Assembly: GCA_044220635.1 (NCBI GenBank)
Contig: JBGAQP010000007.1
Location: 75,103-139,102, forward strand
DNA from: JBGAQP01 sp044220635
Lineage (GTDB): Bacteria; Pseudomonadota; Gammaproteobacteria; Burkholderiales; Usitatibacteraceae
Direction: 5' to 3'
Length of the DNA: 64,000 nt
The position numbers and the translations under genes were made by a program. The notes under the pieces are model-generated. The model saw only the letters and a list, made by a program, of their open reading frames with translations. It did not search any database and had not been told where the DNA came from. Shown piece after piece: positions 21,721 to 30,603 of this stretch. Position 1 is the first letter of the stretch; each line of letters starts with the position of its first letter.

Positions 21721-22542
21721 ATGGCGGACTACGCGATCGGGGATCTCCAGGGCTGCCTCGCGCCTCTCGAGGCGCTGCTCGAGCGCATCGGGTTCGATCC
21801 CGCCCGCGACCGCGCCTGGTTCGTGGGCGACCTCGTGAACCGCGGACCGGACTCGCTCGCCTGCCTGCGCTTCGTGCGCTCGCTGGGCGAGGCGGCGATC
21901 GTCGTGCTCGGCAACCACGACCTGCACCTGCTCGCGCGCGCAGAGGGCTTCGCGCGCGGACGCTCGCGCGACACGCTCGGGGAGGTGCTCGCCGCGCCCG
22001 ACCGCGACGAGCTGCTCGCGTGGCTGCGCGCACGGCCGTTGATGCACGTCGAGGGCTCGCATGCGATGGTCCACGCGGGGCTCGTTCCGCAGTGGCGCGT
22101 CGACGAGGCGCGCGAACTCGCCGCCGAAGTCGAGGCGGCGCTGCGCGGGCCGGACTACCGCGCGCTGCTCGGCGAGATGTACGGCGACGAGCCCGGGCTC
22201 TGGTCACCCGCGCTCTCCGGCCCCGAGCGCCACCGGTTCGTGATCAACGCGATGACGCGGCTGCGCGTAGTCGATGCCTCGGGGCGCATGGTGCTCGCGT
22301 TCAAGGGGGCGCCCGCCGACCGGCCCCGGGGGACCCTGCCGTGGTTCGACGCGCCCGGCCGCGCGAGCCGCAGCCACGCGCTCATCTGCGGCCACTGGTC
22401 GGCGCTGGGCCTGGTGCTGCGCGAGGACCTGCTCGCGCTCGACTCCGGCTGCGTGTGGGGACGCACCCTCAGCGCGGTTCGCCTTGGCGACCGGAAGCCG
22501 TTCGCGGTGCCCTGTCCGGCCCGGGAAGGCTCAGAAGACTAG
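21721..22542 (+). CDS. apaH: Symmetrical bis(5'-nucleosyl)-tetraphosphatase
   Basis: ApaH (273 residues) hydrolyses Ap4A to two ADP and also affects mRNA cap-like ends. The metallophosphatase motifs are all present: GDLQGC at residue 7, GDLVNRGPDS near 37 and GNHD near 64, followed by the later histidines HAGL and ICGHWSALG. The ATG at 21721 (MADYAIGDLQGC) is the family start. Its last 74 bp overlap the convergent plsC gene. Confidence 0.95.
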   Translation: MADYAIGDLQGCLAPLEALLERIGFDPARDRAWFVGDLVNRGPDSLACLRFVRSLGEAAIVVLGNHDLHLLARAEGFARGRSRDTLGEVLAAPDRDELLAWLRARPLMHVEGSHAMVHAGLVPQWRVDEARELAAEVEAALRGPDYRALLGEMYGDEPGLWSPALSGPERHRFVINAMTRLRVVDASGRMVLAFKGAPADRPRGTLPWFDAPGRASRSHALICGHWSALGLVLREDLLALDSGCVWGRTLSAVRLGDRKPFAVPCPAREGSED

Positions 22543-23311
22543 ACACGCGCTCGAAGGCGTGGGCGGCGACCTCGCGCCGCGTGCGCCCGTCGGGCAGGAT
22601 CCTCTCGCCGAAGGTGATGCGCGCGACCGTCTCGCGCTGGCGGATGACGAGTCCGAGCGACTGCACGAAGGAGATCTCGCCCACGTAGGCGGCCGCGCGG
22701 CACAGCGTCCCGTCGGGGTGCTCGTAGCGGATCGCCGCGGGATAGACGTGCGCGGCATTGGCCACCGCCGGCTCGAAGAGCGAGCTGTGGAACTTGAGCA
22801 GCCGGTCGCCTTCCGTCGTCGTGCCCTCCGGGAACAGGCCCACGCAGTCGCCCTCGACGAGCGCGGCGTGCACGAGGTCGTTGATGCGCGCCGTGTCGTG
22901 GCGCCGCGCACGCCGGATGAAGATCGTCCCCGCGCGCTCGCAGATCCAGCCCGCCACCGGCCAGTCGCGGATCTCGCTCTTGGCGACGAAACGCGTGGGG
23001 CGCACGCTCGAGATCAGGGGAATGTCGGCCCAGGAGATGTGGTTGGCCGCGACGAAGGCGCTTTCGTCGTGATCCGGGGGCGGGGTGCCCTCCACGACCA
23101 CCGAGATGTTGAGGATGCGCAGCAGCTTCGCCGACCACCAGCCCGTGAGCCGGCGCCGGGTGCCGCGCGAGGCGCGGGGGAAGACCACGCGCAGCAGGAC
23201 CGTGGCCGTGGCGACGTGGCCGAGGGTCCGGGTCCAGCGGATGATGCGGACGACGCGCGGCGTCCTGGGGTGGGTCACGTTCTCGCGGGCGGGGAATGCG
23301 GGCCCGCGCAT
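22469..23311 (-). CDS. plsC: 1-acyl-sn-glycerol-3-phosphate acyltransferase
   Basis: The 280-residue PlsC-family enzyme would acylate lysophosphatidic acid at the inner membrane. The catalytic NHISWAD (NHx4D) is near residue 91 and FPEGTTTEG (glycerophosphate binding) near residue 167. A hydrophobic segment precedes the catalytic domain. ATG 23311 is used; GTG 23278 (VTHPRTPRVVRI) is an alternative. The 3' end overlaps apaH on the opposite strand by 74 bp, and the extra Arg/Gly-rich tail (about 15 residues) falls in that overlap. Confidence 0.88.
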   Translation of the reverse strand: MRGPAFPARENVTHPRTPRVVRIIRWTRTLGHVATATVLLRVVFPRASRGTRRRLTGWWSAKLLRILNISVVVEGTPPPDHDESAFVAANHISWADIPLISSVRPTRFVAKSEIRDWPVAGWICERAGTIFIRRARRHDTARINDLVHAALVEGDCVGLFPEGTTTEGDRLLKFHSSLFEPAVANAAHVYPAAIRYEHPDGTLCRAAAYVGEISFVQSLGLVIRQRETVARITFGERILPDGRTRREVAAHAFERVSSLLSLPGPDRAPRTASGRQGEPR

Positions 23312-23335
23312 TGTCCCACGGGGACGGCCGCTCCC

Positions 23336-23794
23336 TCAGTGGGTGACGCGCGTGACGCCCGAGCCCGAGAGGATGCGCACGCGGTCGCCCGCGCGGAAGG
23401 CCTCGTCCGCCTCCTGCGTGACCGCGATGTAGCGGCCGCTGTCGAGGAGCACGGTGATCTCCACGCCCATGCGCTTGTTCGTGTCGCCCTCGATCGCCTG
23501 GCCGATCAGCCCGCCAGCGACCGCGCCCGCGATGGCGCCCGCGGCCGACCCGCTGCCCTTGCCCATCTGCGCGCCGGCGATGCTGCCCAGGGCCGCGCCC
23601 GCGGTGACGCCCACCCCGGATTGCCCGAGGTCGATGCGCACCTCGCGCACGGACTCCACGACGCCGAAGCGCACGCTCTGCTCGTTGCGCACGTCGTAGG
23701 GCGTGTAATCGCGGCTGCCCATGCCGGGGGCCGCGCAGCCGCCCAGCGCCACCGCCGCCAACGCCACGACCGCCGCCGTCTTCATCCTGTCCAT
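23336..23794 (-). CDS. Glycine-zipper outer-membrane lipoprotein (SlyB/Pcp-like)
   Basis: The 152-residue lipoprotein has a signal peptide ending LGGC (lipidated Cys20) and a glycine-zipper region of small residues at GAALGSIAGAQMGKG and GAIAGAVAGGLIGQ (about residues 67-100). A small C-terminal beta domain follows (ITVLLDSGRYIAVTQEADE). Members sit in the outer membrane and relate to envelope stress. The ATG at 23794 has an AAGGAG ribosome binding site. Confidence 0.88.
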   Translation of the reverse strand: MDRMKTAAVVALAAVALGGCAAPGMGSRDYTPYDVRNEQSVRFGVVESVREVRIDLGQSGVGVTAGAALGSIAGAQMGKGSGSAAGAIAGAVAGGLIGQAIEGDTNKRMGVEITVLLDSGRYIAVTQEADEAFRAGDRVRILSGSGVTRVTH

Positions 23795-23850
23795 CGCCGT
23801 CTCCTTGTTCTCTGAGCTACGGGAAGGTCGCCTTCCCGGATGCGCCCCCT

Positions 23851-24783
23851 CTAGAGCGCCTCTGCGAACGCCTGGCCGAGCCTCGCGCCGATCGCCTCGC
23901 GCGCCGGGCGGTGATTCTGGCCGCCTCGATGCGCGATCTTGATCGAGCCCATGACCGAGGCGAGGCGCGCGGCGCGCACCCAGCCCCAGCCGCGCGCGAG
24001 CCCGTGGAGGAGGCCTGCGCGAAACGCGTCCCCGCAGCCGGTCGGGTCGACCAGCCCCTCGGGCTCGACGGCCGGGACGTGGACTTGTTGGCCACCGGTG
24101 TAGACGATCGAGCCCTCGGCGCCGCGCGTGACCACGACCGCCTCGACCATCTTCGCGATCTCGGCGATGCCGCGCCCGGTCTTCTTCTCGACCACGCCCG
24201 CCTCGTAGTCGTTCACCGTGAGGCCGGCCGCGGGGGCGATGAGTTCGAGCAGCTCCTCGCCGGTGAAGAGCGGCAGCCCCTGGCCCGGGTCGAACAGGTA
24301 GGGCACCTTCGCCTCGGCGAAGCCCCGCGCGTGCCCGATCATGCCCTCGCGCCCGTCGGGCGAGACGATGCCGAGCGTCGCGCCGGGGCAGTCGGCCACG
24401 CGGTTCAGGTGCGAGAAGTCCATCGCCCCGGGGTGGAACGCGGTGATCTGGTTGTCGTCGACGTCGGTGGTGATGAACGCCTGCGCGGTGAACTGGTCGT
24501 CGAGGCGCCGGACATGGCGTTGGGAGAGCGATAGCGCCTCGAGGCGGCGCGAGTAGGGCTCGAAGTCGTGCCCGACCGTCGCCATGATCAGGGGGTCGTC
24601 TCCGAGCAGCTTCAGGTTGTAGGCGATGTTGCCCGCGCAACCGCCGTATTCGCGCCGCAGCACCGGCACGTGGAAGGCGACGTTGAGGATGTGGATGCGG
24701 TCGGGAAGGATGTGGTTCTTGAACTGGTCGCCGAACACCATGATGGTGTCGTAGGCCATGGAGCCGCACACGAGGATGGTCAT
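23851..24783 (-). CDS. PfkB family carbohydrate/adenosine kinase
   Basis: The 310-residue ribokinase-fold enzyme has the substrate glycine pair in GGCAGNIAYNLKLLG near residue 47 and the ATP/anion-hole motif DPTGCGDAFRAG near residue 247, with catalytic Asp in GDAF. Close homologues are usually annotated as adenosine kinase or generic PfkB sugar kinase, so the substrate is uncertain. The start ATG 24783 (MTILVCGSMAYDTIMVFGD) is typical. A perfect TATAAT ends 7 nt before this ATG on the minus strand, so the mRNA may be leaderless. Confidence 0.88.
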   Translation of the reverse strand: MTILVCGSMAYDTIMVFGDQFKNHILPDRIHILNVAFHVPVLRREYGGCAGNIAYNLKLLGDDPLIMATVGHDFEPYSRRLEALSLSQRHVRRLDDQFTAQAFITTDVDDNQITAFHPGAMDFSHLNRVADCPGATLGIVSPDGREGMIGHARGFAEAKVPYLFDPGQGLPLFTGEELLELIAPAAGLTVNDYEAGVVEKKTGRGIAEIAKMVEAVVVTRGAEGSIVYTGGQQVHVPAVEPEGLVDPTGCGDAFRAGLLHGLARGWGWVRAARLASVMGSIKIAHRGGQNHRPAREAIGARLGQAFAEAL

Positions 24784-24790
24784 GGCGCGG

Positions 24791-24796
24791 ATTATA
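24791..24796 (-). promoter_or_regulatory. -10 box TATAAT directly upstream of the PfkB kinase gene
   Basis: On the minus strand the order is TATAAT, CCGCGCC, ATG, which places the expected transcription start at or next to the start codon. The -35 position (GGTGAG) is weak. Confidence 0.6.
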
Positions 24797-24857
24797 GCGT
24801 TGGTGGGGAAGCGCTCACCTCGCCGGACGACCGGCCGGAATGTCCGGACGAGCGGCA

Positions 24858-24887
24858 TTGACACGGCACGGCGGCTTCCGCCAGAGT
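24858..24887 (+). promoter_or_regulatory. Candidate promoter of the riboswitch-DUF1631 transcript
   Basis: A perfect -35 TTGACA (24858-24863) is followed after 18 bp by CAGAGT (24882-24887), a poor -10. The position about 65 bp upstream of the riboswitch P1 stem suits a leader promoter. Confidence 0.35.
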
Positions 24888-24950
24888 AGGTCACACCAAA
24901 GCAGGTTCCGCGCCGGTTCCGGTGCGGGTCCTCGACATCCCTGTCGGCGC

Positions 24951-25054
24951 ACGGTTTTCTGAAACAGGGCAAACCCATCGAAAGGTGGGGACGCAAAGTT
25001 ACCGGTCTAAGGGGCCCGCGGGGCCCTATGACAGCGGGATTACCAGAGAGTCGT
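24951..25054 (+). ncRNA. Cyclic-di-GMP-I (GEMM) riboswitch
   Basis: The conserved core is present in order: ACAGGGCAAACC, the P2 hairpin CCCATC-GAAA-GGTGGG with its GNRA loop, the linker GACGCAAAG, the CCGGTCTAAG tetraloop-receptor segment, a P3 hairpin (AGGG...CCCT, 25010-25027) and AGCGGGATTACC. P1 pairs 24951-24961 with 25044-25054 through 11 consecutive pairs including three G-U. A hairpin GGGCGG/CCGCCC at 25057-25074 follows directly and could be part of the expression platform, though it lacks a T-run. It lies about 110 nt upstream of the DUF1631 gene and points into it, so c-di-GMP probably controls that gene. Whether ligand binding turns it on or off cannot be read from the sequence. 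Confidence 0.93.
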
Positions 25055-25164
25055 GAGGGCGGTAGCACCCGCCCCTTCGGCCGCCGCCCCCTTGGGCGCA
25101 CGGCCCGCCCTCCCGCCCGCATGCGTCCCCCCTTCCAGGGCCTGCCCCGGAAAGGCGGTGCGAC

Positions 25165-27376
25165 ATGGCGAACGCCACGAACGGCAACGTGCGCGCATTG
25201 GGCGACCACCCGCGCGCGCGCGCGGCTCACCCCGCAGGAATCGGCCGGCGTCCTCAAGGACTGCCGCGAGCTCGCGCTCGACCGCATCGCCGCCTCGCTC
25301 GCGGGCATGCTCGACCGGGTCGAGGACGACCTCTTCCAGCTCGCCGAGAAGGCCACGGAGCGCGACGCCCAGAACGTCTACCTCGACGCGCGCGCCCAGG
25401 CCCGCGACAAGCGCCCCGTGATCGAGGCGGCGTTCCGGCGCTACTTCGTCGAGTTCTTCAACCGCACCGTGCGCGGCGAGAACCTGTCGTCGTTCACCGC
25501 GCCCGCGCCCGGGGAGCTGCGCCTCGTCGACGACGAGGCGCTCGAGGAGTCGATCGCGGTCTCCGAGATGGCGCGCAAGCTGAAGAGCGCCTGCGAGGGC
25601 GAGCTCTTCGCGCTCAACGAGCGCATGGGCTTCCTCCTCGAGCGGCCCGAGCTCCAGGACGAGGCGAACCCGATCAGCCCGGCGACGATCTGCGCCGCCC
25701 TCAAGGACGCGTGCGACCAGATCGAGGCGGGAATCAAGGTGCGCCTCACGCTGCTGCGGCAGTTCGAGCAGCACGTCGGGGCCGACCTGCAGCGCGTCTA
25801 CCACGACCTCAACTCCCACCTCGTGCAGCGCCAGATCCTGCCCGAGATCCGCCCCGTGGTGCGCCGTGCGGCGAACGCGCCGGAGGCGGCCAGGCGCCCC
25901 GCCCCGGGCGCCGAGCCCGGAGCGCCGACCGACGTGTTCCGCACGCTCGCGCAATTCCTCGGGCAGGCCGCCCAGGCGGGCGTCGTCCCCGGCGCCCCGG
26001 GCACCCTCGCGCTGCCGCCGGCGGGCGTGGTGCCCCAGGCGTTCGTGAGCGAGCTCACGCGCATGCAGGGCGCGCCGATGCCGGCGGTTCCGGGCGCGGA
26101 CGAGGCGCTCGTGAACGTGCTGCGCGGCCTGCGGGCCGCGCCCGGAAGCTCCCAGCTCTCGGCGGTCGACGCGATGACGGTCGACATCGTGGCCATGCTC
26201 TTCGATTACGTCTTCGACGACCGCCAGATCCCGGCGAGCGTGAAGTCGGTCCTCTCGCGGCTGCAGATCCCGACGCTCAAGGTGGCCCTGCTCGACAAGG
26301 GGTTCTTCTCCTCGAAGTCGCATCCGGCGCGCCGCCTGCTCGACCGGCTCGCCGAGCTCGCGATCGGGCTCGACGACACGAGCGTGAACGGGGGTGCGGC
26401 CTTCACGCTCATCGACCGGGTCGTGAATCGCGTGGGCGCCGAGTTCGACACCGACTTCGCGATCTTCGAGACGCTGGTGGCCGAGGTCGAGGCCTTCCTC
26501 GCGGCGCGCGAGCGCGAGGAGGCCGAGATCGTCGAGCGCTCGGCGCGCTGGATCGAGGAGCGCGAGCGCACCGAGATCGCGCGGCTCACGGCCGAGGACG
26601 AGGTGGCGCGGCGGCTCGCCGCCCGCGCCTGGGTCCCCGCGCCCCTGCGCGCCATGCTCGGCGAAACCTGGGTACGCGCGCTCGCCGCCGTGCACCGCGC
26701 GGAGGGCGAGAGCGCCCCCGCCTGGACGAGTCTGCTCGCCACGATGGAGGACCTGCTCTGGAGCGTCGAGCCCAAGGCGAGCGCCGAGGACCGCAAGCGG
26801 CTCGTGACGATGCTGCCCGGAATGCTCAGGAGCCTTCACGAGGGCCTCGTGCGCGGCGAGATCGAGGAAGCCAAGCGCGAGGCCTTCCTCGGCGCGCTCG
26901 TCGACTGCCACGCCGCGGCGGTCAAGGCGGGGTTGCGCGGGCTCGCCGTCGTTCCCGAGGCGCCGCCGCCCGCCCCCGAGCCCGAACCCTCGGCGCCGGC
27001 GATCGAGCGCGAGCTGCTCTCGCAAGGCGACCTGAAGGTCGAGGAGATCCGCCTGCGCACGCCCCGGGGCCGGGGCTCCACGCGCAACGTCTTCACGCGC
27101 ACCGGCATCTGGACGAACCTCAAGCGAGGCACCTGGGTGGAGTTCGCGCGGCCCGGCGCCTCGGCGCTGCGCGCGCGCCTGACCTGGATCAGCCCGGCCA
27201 AGGGCGTCTACCTCTTCACCAACCCCGCGTGCGCCGCGAACGCCGTGTCGATCTCGCCCGAGGCGCTCGCCGAGCAGATGCGTCAGGGCGAGGCGCGCAT
27301 CATCGACGGCGCGCCGCTCGTCGACCGGGCCGTGGACTCGATGATCGAGAACCTGCGCGAGGGCGCGCGTGCCTGA
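25165..27376 (+). CDS. DUF1631 family protein, reading frame broken near its start
   Basis: A protein of about 737 residues is encoded if one 2-nt unit is added. Residues 1-18 (MANATNGNVRALGDHPRA) are read from ATG 25165, while the conserved DUF1631 body starting RLTPQESAGVLKDCRELAL lies in the +1 frame. The two meet in a (CG)7 tract at 25211-25224; eight repeats would join them. The body shows the helical DUF1631 region, a Pro/Ala-rich segment (about residues 230-300), a charged helix (residues 430-480) and a C-terminal beta-rich part with FTRTGIWTNLKRGTWVEF. No suitable later start exists in the downstream frame; ATG 25121 upstream would give an atypical N-terminus. DUF1631 is uncharacterised. 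The riboswitch upstream ties it to c-di-GMP signalling. Confidence 0.8.
25211..25224. repeat. (CG)7 dinucleotide tract at the DUF1631 frame break
   Basis: Seven CG units lie within codons 16-20 of the DUF1631 gene. One more unit would bring the start codon and the conserved body into one frame. It may be a true slippage site or an assembly error. Confidence 0.8.
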
Positions 27377-27388
27377 GCGCGCCCCGGC

Positions 27389-28252
27389 TCAGGGATAGAA
27401 GAGCAGCAGCTCGTAGCCCGTCGCCTTGAGCCGCGGCGTCTCGAGGCGCAGCTGGATGGCGAGCTCCGAGCCCGCGGCCATCACCTCGCCGTGCACGGGC
27501 GCCCGCCCGAGGTAGTCGACGGGGCGCAGCACGCGGCGCGCCGCCGCCTGTCCGGTGAGGTCGGTGAGCGTGAGCTCGAGGTGCGGGAACTCCTGCGCCG
27601 CGGGGGCGAGGTTGCGGATGCGCGCCCCGAGCGCGATCTCGCCGGGCTTGCCCGGAACCTCGAGCAGCTCCGAGTCCTCGAGCTTGAGCAGGGCCTCGTC
27701 GTTGACCCAGGGAACGACGCAACCGGCGACCTCGCACGCCGACTCGAGCCAGGGCCGAAGCACCGGATAGTGCATCGCGATCTGCGCCCGGTACGCGAAG
27801 GCGAGCTGGGCTGCGCTCACCACGGCGAGCAGGGCCACCCCGAAGGACCAGGCGCGCGAAGGGCGCGGCGGGGGCGCGGCCTCGGTGAACGCCTCGAACT
27901 CGACCGGGCGCGGGGGCGCAGCCGCGCTTTCCGGGGCCGCCGGCCTCGCGGCCGGCTCGGGCGGCGGCAGCGGCGCGGGTTCCCCGAGGTCCTCGATCTC
28001 GGGGAGCTCCTCGCGCAGGAGGGAGGCGACCGCGTCGGGCGTGGCCTCCCCGCCGGCGTCGCCGGCACCCGCCGCCTCGCGGGCCGCGAGCAGGCGCGTG
28101 CCCGTGTCGTCGTCCGGGAAGCGCTCGAGCGCCTCGAAGCCGCTGAAGACCTCGTGGCAGCGCCCGCAGCGCACCTGCCCCTGCCGTGCGTTGAGCTGCT
28201 GCGGCGAGACGCGGAAGCGCGCGAGGCAGTGCGTGCAGGTGGTGACGAGCAT
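27389..28252 (-). CDS. Zinc-ribbon and DUF3426 domain membrane protein
   Basis: The 287-residue protein starts with an MJ0042-type zinc ribbon, CTHCLARF...CGRCHEVF (Cys at about residues 6, 9, 29 and 32). A Pro/Ala/Glu-rich linker and one membrane span near residues 137-157 follow, then a DUF3426 domain (EVAGCVVPW, IRNLAPAAQEFPHLELTL). The gene stands 4 bp after prmA, the common betaproteobacterial arrangement. Function is unknown. The topology suggests a cytoplasmic zinc finger and a periplasmic C-terminal domain. Confidence 0.9.
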   Translation of the reverse strand: MLVTTCTHCLARFRVSPQQLNARQGQVRCGRCHEVFSGFEALERFPDDDTGTRLLAAREAAGAGDAGGEATPDAVASLLREELPEIEDLGEPAPLPPPEPAARPAAPESAAAPPRPVEFEAFTEAAPPPRPSRAWSFGVALLAVVSAAQLAFAYRAQIAMHYPVLRPWLESACEVAGCVVPWVNDEALLKLEDSELLEVPGKPGEIALGARIRNLAPAAQEFPHLELTLTDLTGQAAARRVLRPVDYLGRAPVHGEVMAAGSELAIQLRLETPRLKATGYELLLFYP

Positions 28253-28256
28253 CGCC

Positions 28257-29171
28257 CTAGGCCCTGCGCGTGCCGACGAGAAGCGCCCAGCCCTCCTCCT
28301 CGCGCTCGACGCCGATCTCGAACCACGGCGCGTAGGCCGCGGCCACCTCGGCCGCCTGGCCCGGAAGGACGCCGGAGAGCGCGATCGAGCCGCCGGCGGC
28401 GGTGTGCGAGGCGAGGAGCGGGGCGAGCATGCGCAGGGGATTGGCGAGGATGTTGGCGACGGTGATGCTCGCGGCGTGCGCGATCGGCTCGCCCGCGATC
28501 GCGAGCGCGAGCCCGACGCCGTTACGCCGGGCATTGTAGCGCGCCGCCTCGAGCGCGAGCGGATCGATGTCCACGCCGGTGGCGCTCGCCGCGCCGAGCT
28601 TGAGCGCGGCGATCGCGAGGATGCCCGAGCCGCAACCGTAGTCGAGCACACGCGTCCAGCGCGGCGCGAGCGCCGGGGCCTGGCGTGCCGTCCAGCGCAG
28701 GCACATGCGCGTGGTCGGGTGCGTGCCGGTGCCGACCGCGGCCCCGGGGTCGAGCGCGACGTTGACCGCGCCCGGGTCGGGCGCCGCGTGCCAGCTCGGG
28801 ACGATCCACAGGCGCCCGCCCGCGCGGATCGGCGCGAACTGGGCCTGGGTCCGGGCGACCCAGTCGGCATCCTCCAGCCGCTCGAGGCTCGCGCCCGCGA
28901 GCGCGCTCACGCCCGCGGCCGAGAGCGCCTCGCCCGCGGCACGCGCGGCGTCCGCGCCCTCGGGAAACAGCGCGCTCACGCGGGCGCGCGCCCAGCGCGA
29001 GGGGTCGGCGCCGGGCCCGGCCCCGGGTTCGTCGAACACCGCGTCCTCCCGGGGGGTGCCCGCGTCCGCGTCGGCGATGTCCGTGGAAAGCGCCCCTGCG
29101 GCCTCGAAGGCATCGGCGAGCGCGAAGGCCTCGCTCCCGGCCACCACGAGTGCCACGCGCTGCCAGGCCAT
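28257..29171 (-). CDS. prmA: Ribosomal protein L11 methyltransferase
   Basis: PrmA (304 residues) trimethylates lysines and the N-terminus of L11 using S-adenosylmethionine. The SAM-binding motif is VLDYGCGSGILAIAALKLGA near residue 168, the acidic loop GVDIDPLALEAARYN follows, and the post-motif ANILANPL is near residue 236. It is downstream of accC and immediately upstream of the DUF3426 gene. The ATG at 29171 gives a normal length. Confidence 0.95.
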   Translation of the reverse strand: MAWQRVALVVAGSEAFALADAFEAAGALSTDIADADAGTPREDAVFDEPGAGPGADPSRWARARVSALFPEGADAARAAGEALSAAGVSALAGASLERLEDADWVARTQAQFAPIRAGGRLWIVPSWHAAPDPGAVNVALDPGAAVGTGTHPTTRMCLRWTARQAPALAPRWTRVLDYGCGSGILAIAALKLGAASATGVDIDPLALEAARYNARRNGVGLALAIAGEPIAHAASITVANILANPLRMLAPLLASHTAAGGSIALSGVLPGQAAEVAAAYAPWFEIGVEREEEGWALLVGTRRA

Positions 29172-29205
29172 GTCCCGGGCTCTCGCTCGCTCGCGGGGCG
29201 GCCCG

Positions 29206-30570
29206 CTAGAGGTCGGCCTGGATGGCCTTGAGCGCCGCCATCTTCTCCTCCAGGTAGTGGATGCTCATGCCGCCGCGCACGAACGCCGCGTCGTTCATGA
29301 GCTCCTGGTGGAGCGCGATGTTGGTGTGGATTCCCTCGATCACCATCTCCGAGAGGGCCACGCGCATGCGCGCGATCGCCTGCTCGCGGCTGTCGCCGTA
29401 GGCGATGAGCTTGCCGATGAGCGAGTCGTAGTAGGGGGGGACGTAGTAGTTGTCGTAGGCGTGCGAGTCGTAGCGGATGCCGGGGCCGCCCGCGACGTGG
29501 TATTGCGTGATGCGCCCCGGCGAGGGCACGAAGGTCACCGGGTTCTCGGCGTTGATGCGGCACTCGATCGCGTGCCCGCGCTTCACGACGTCGCGCTGCC
29601 GGAGCTTGAGCTTCATGCCGGCGGCGATCCGGATCTGCTCCTGCACGATGTCCACGCCCGTGATCATCTCGGTGACGGGGTGCTCGACCTGCACCCGCGT
29701 GTTCATCTCGATGAAGTAGAACTCGTCGTCCTGGTAGAGGAACTCGAAGGTTCCCGCGCCCCGGTAGCCGATCTTGCGGCAGGCCTCGGCGCAGCGCTCG
29801 CCGATGCGCTCGATCAGGCGCGGCTTGATGTGCGGCGCCGGGCCCTCCTCGATGATCTTCTGGTGGCGCCGCTGCATCGAGCAGTCGCGCTCGCCGAGGT
29901 AGATCGCGCCCTTGTGCTCGTCGGCGAGGACCTGGATCTCGATGTGGCGCGGGTTCTCGAGGAACTTCTCGAGGTAGACCACGGGGTTGCCGAAGGCGTT
30001 CTGCGCCTCGGCGCGGGTGGTGTTCACCGCGTTCACGAGCGCGGCCTCGGTGTGCACGACGCGCATGCCGCGCCCGCCGCCGCCGCCCGCGGCCTTGATG
30101 ATCACCGGGTAGCCGACCGCGGAGGCGACGCGCCGGATCTCCCGGGGCTCCTCGGGCAGCGCCCCCTCGGAGCCGGGCACGCAGGGAATGCCCACCTTCT
30201 TCATCGCGGCCTTGGCCGCGACCTTGTCGCCCATCATCCGGATCGAGGCCGCGGTCGGGCCGATGAAGACGAAACCCGAGTTCTCGACGCGCTCGGCGAA
30301 GTCCGCGTTCTCCGACAGGAACCCGTAGCCCGGGTGGATCGCCTGCGCGTCGGTGACCTCGGCGGCGCTGATGATGGCCGGGATGTTGAGGTAGCTGTCG
30401 CGCGACGGCGGCGGGCCGATGCACACCGACTCGTCGGCGAGCATCACGTACTTGGCGTCGGCGTCGGCCTCGGAGTGGATCGCGACGGTCTTGATGCCCA
30501 TCTCGCGGCAGGCGCGCTGGATGCGAAGCGCGATCTCGCCGCGGTTGGCGATGAGGATCTTCTCGAACAT
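29206..30570 (-). CDS. accC: Biotin carboxylase subunit of acetyl-CoA carboxylase
   Basis: AccC (454 residues) carboxylates biotin on AccB with ATP and bicarbonate, the first half-reaction of malonyl-CoA synthesis. The ATP-grasp glycine-rich loop KAAGGGGGRGMR is near residue 160, and RDCSMQRRHQK and FEFLYQDDEFYFIEMNTR carry active-site residues. The length and N-terminus (MFEKILIANRGEIALRI) are standard. It follows accB after 33 bp. Confidence 0.98.
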   Translation of the reverse strand: MFEKILIANRGEIALRIQRACREMGIKTVAIHSEADADAKYVMLADESVCIGPPPSRDSYLNIPAIISAAEVTDAQAIHPGYGFLSENADFAERVENSGFVFIGPTAASIRMMGDKVAAKAAMKKVGIPCVPGSEGALPEEPREIRRVASAVGYPVIIKAAGGGGGRGMRVVHTEAALVNAVNTTRAEAQNAFGNPVVYLEKFLENPRHIEIQVLADEHKGAIYLGERDCSMQRRHQKIIEEGPAPHIKPRLIERIGERCAEACRKIGYRGAGTFEFLYQDDEFYFIEMNTRVQVEHPVTEMITGVDIVQEQIRIAAGMKLKLRQRDVVKRGHAIECRINAENPVTFVPSPGRITQYHVAGGPGIRYDSHAYDNYYVPPYYDSLIGKLIAYGDSREQAIARMRVALSEMVIEGIHTNIALHQELMNDAAFVRGGMSIHYLEEKMAALKAIQADL

Positions 30571-30603
30571 CGTCAGGTGCGAAACGGCGGGTCGGGTCGG
30601 TGA

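Noticed and set aside
25165..27429. 754-residue frame starting at the DUF1631 start codon and staying in that frame
   Set aside because: After the (CG)7 tract it is an Arg/Ala/Gly-rich shadow; the conserved DUF1631 body is in the other frame.
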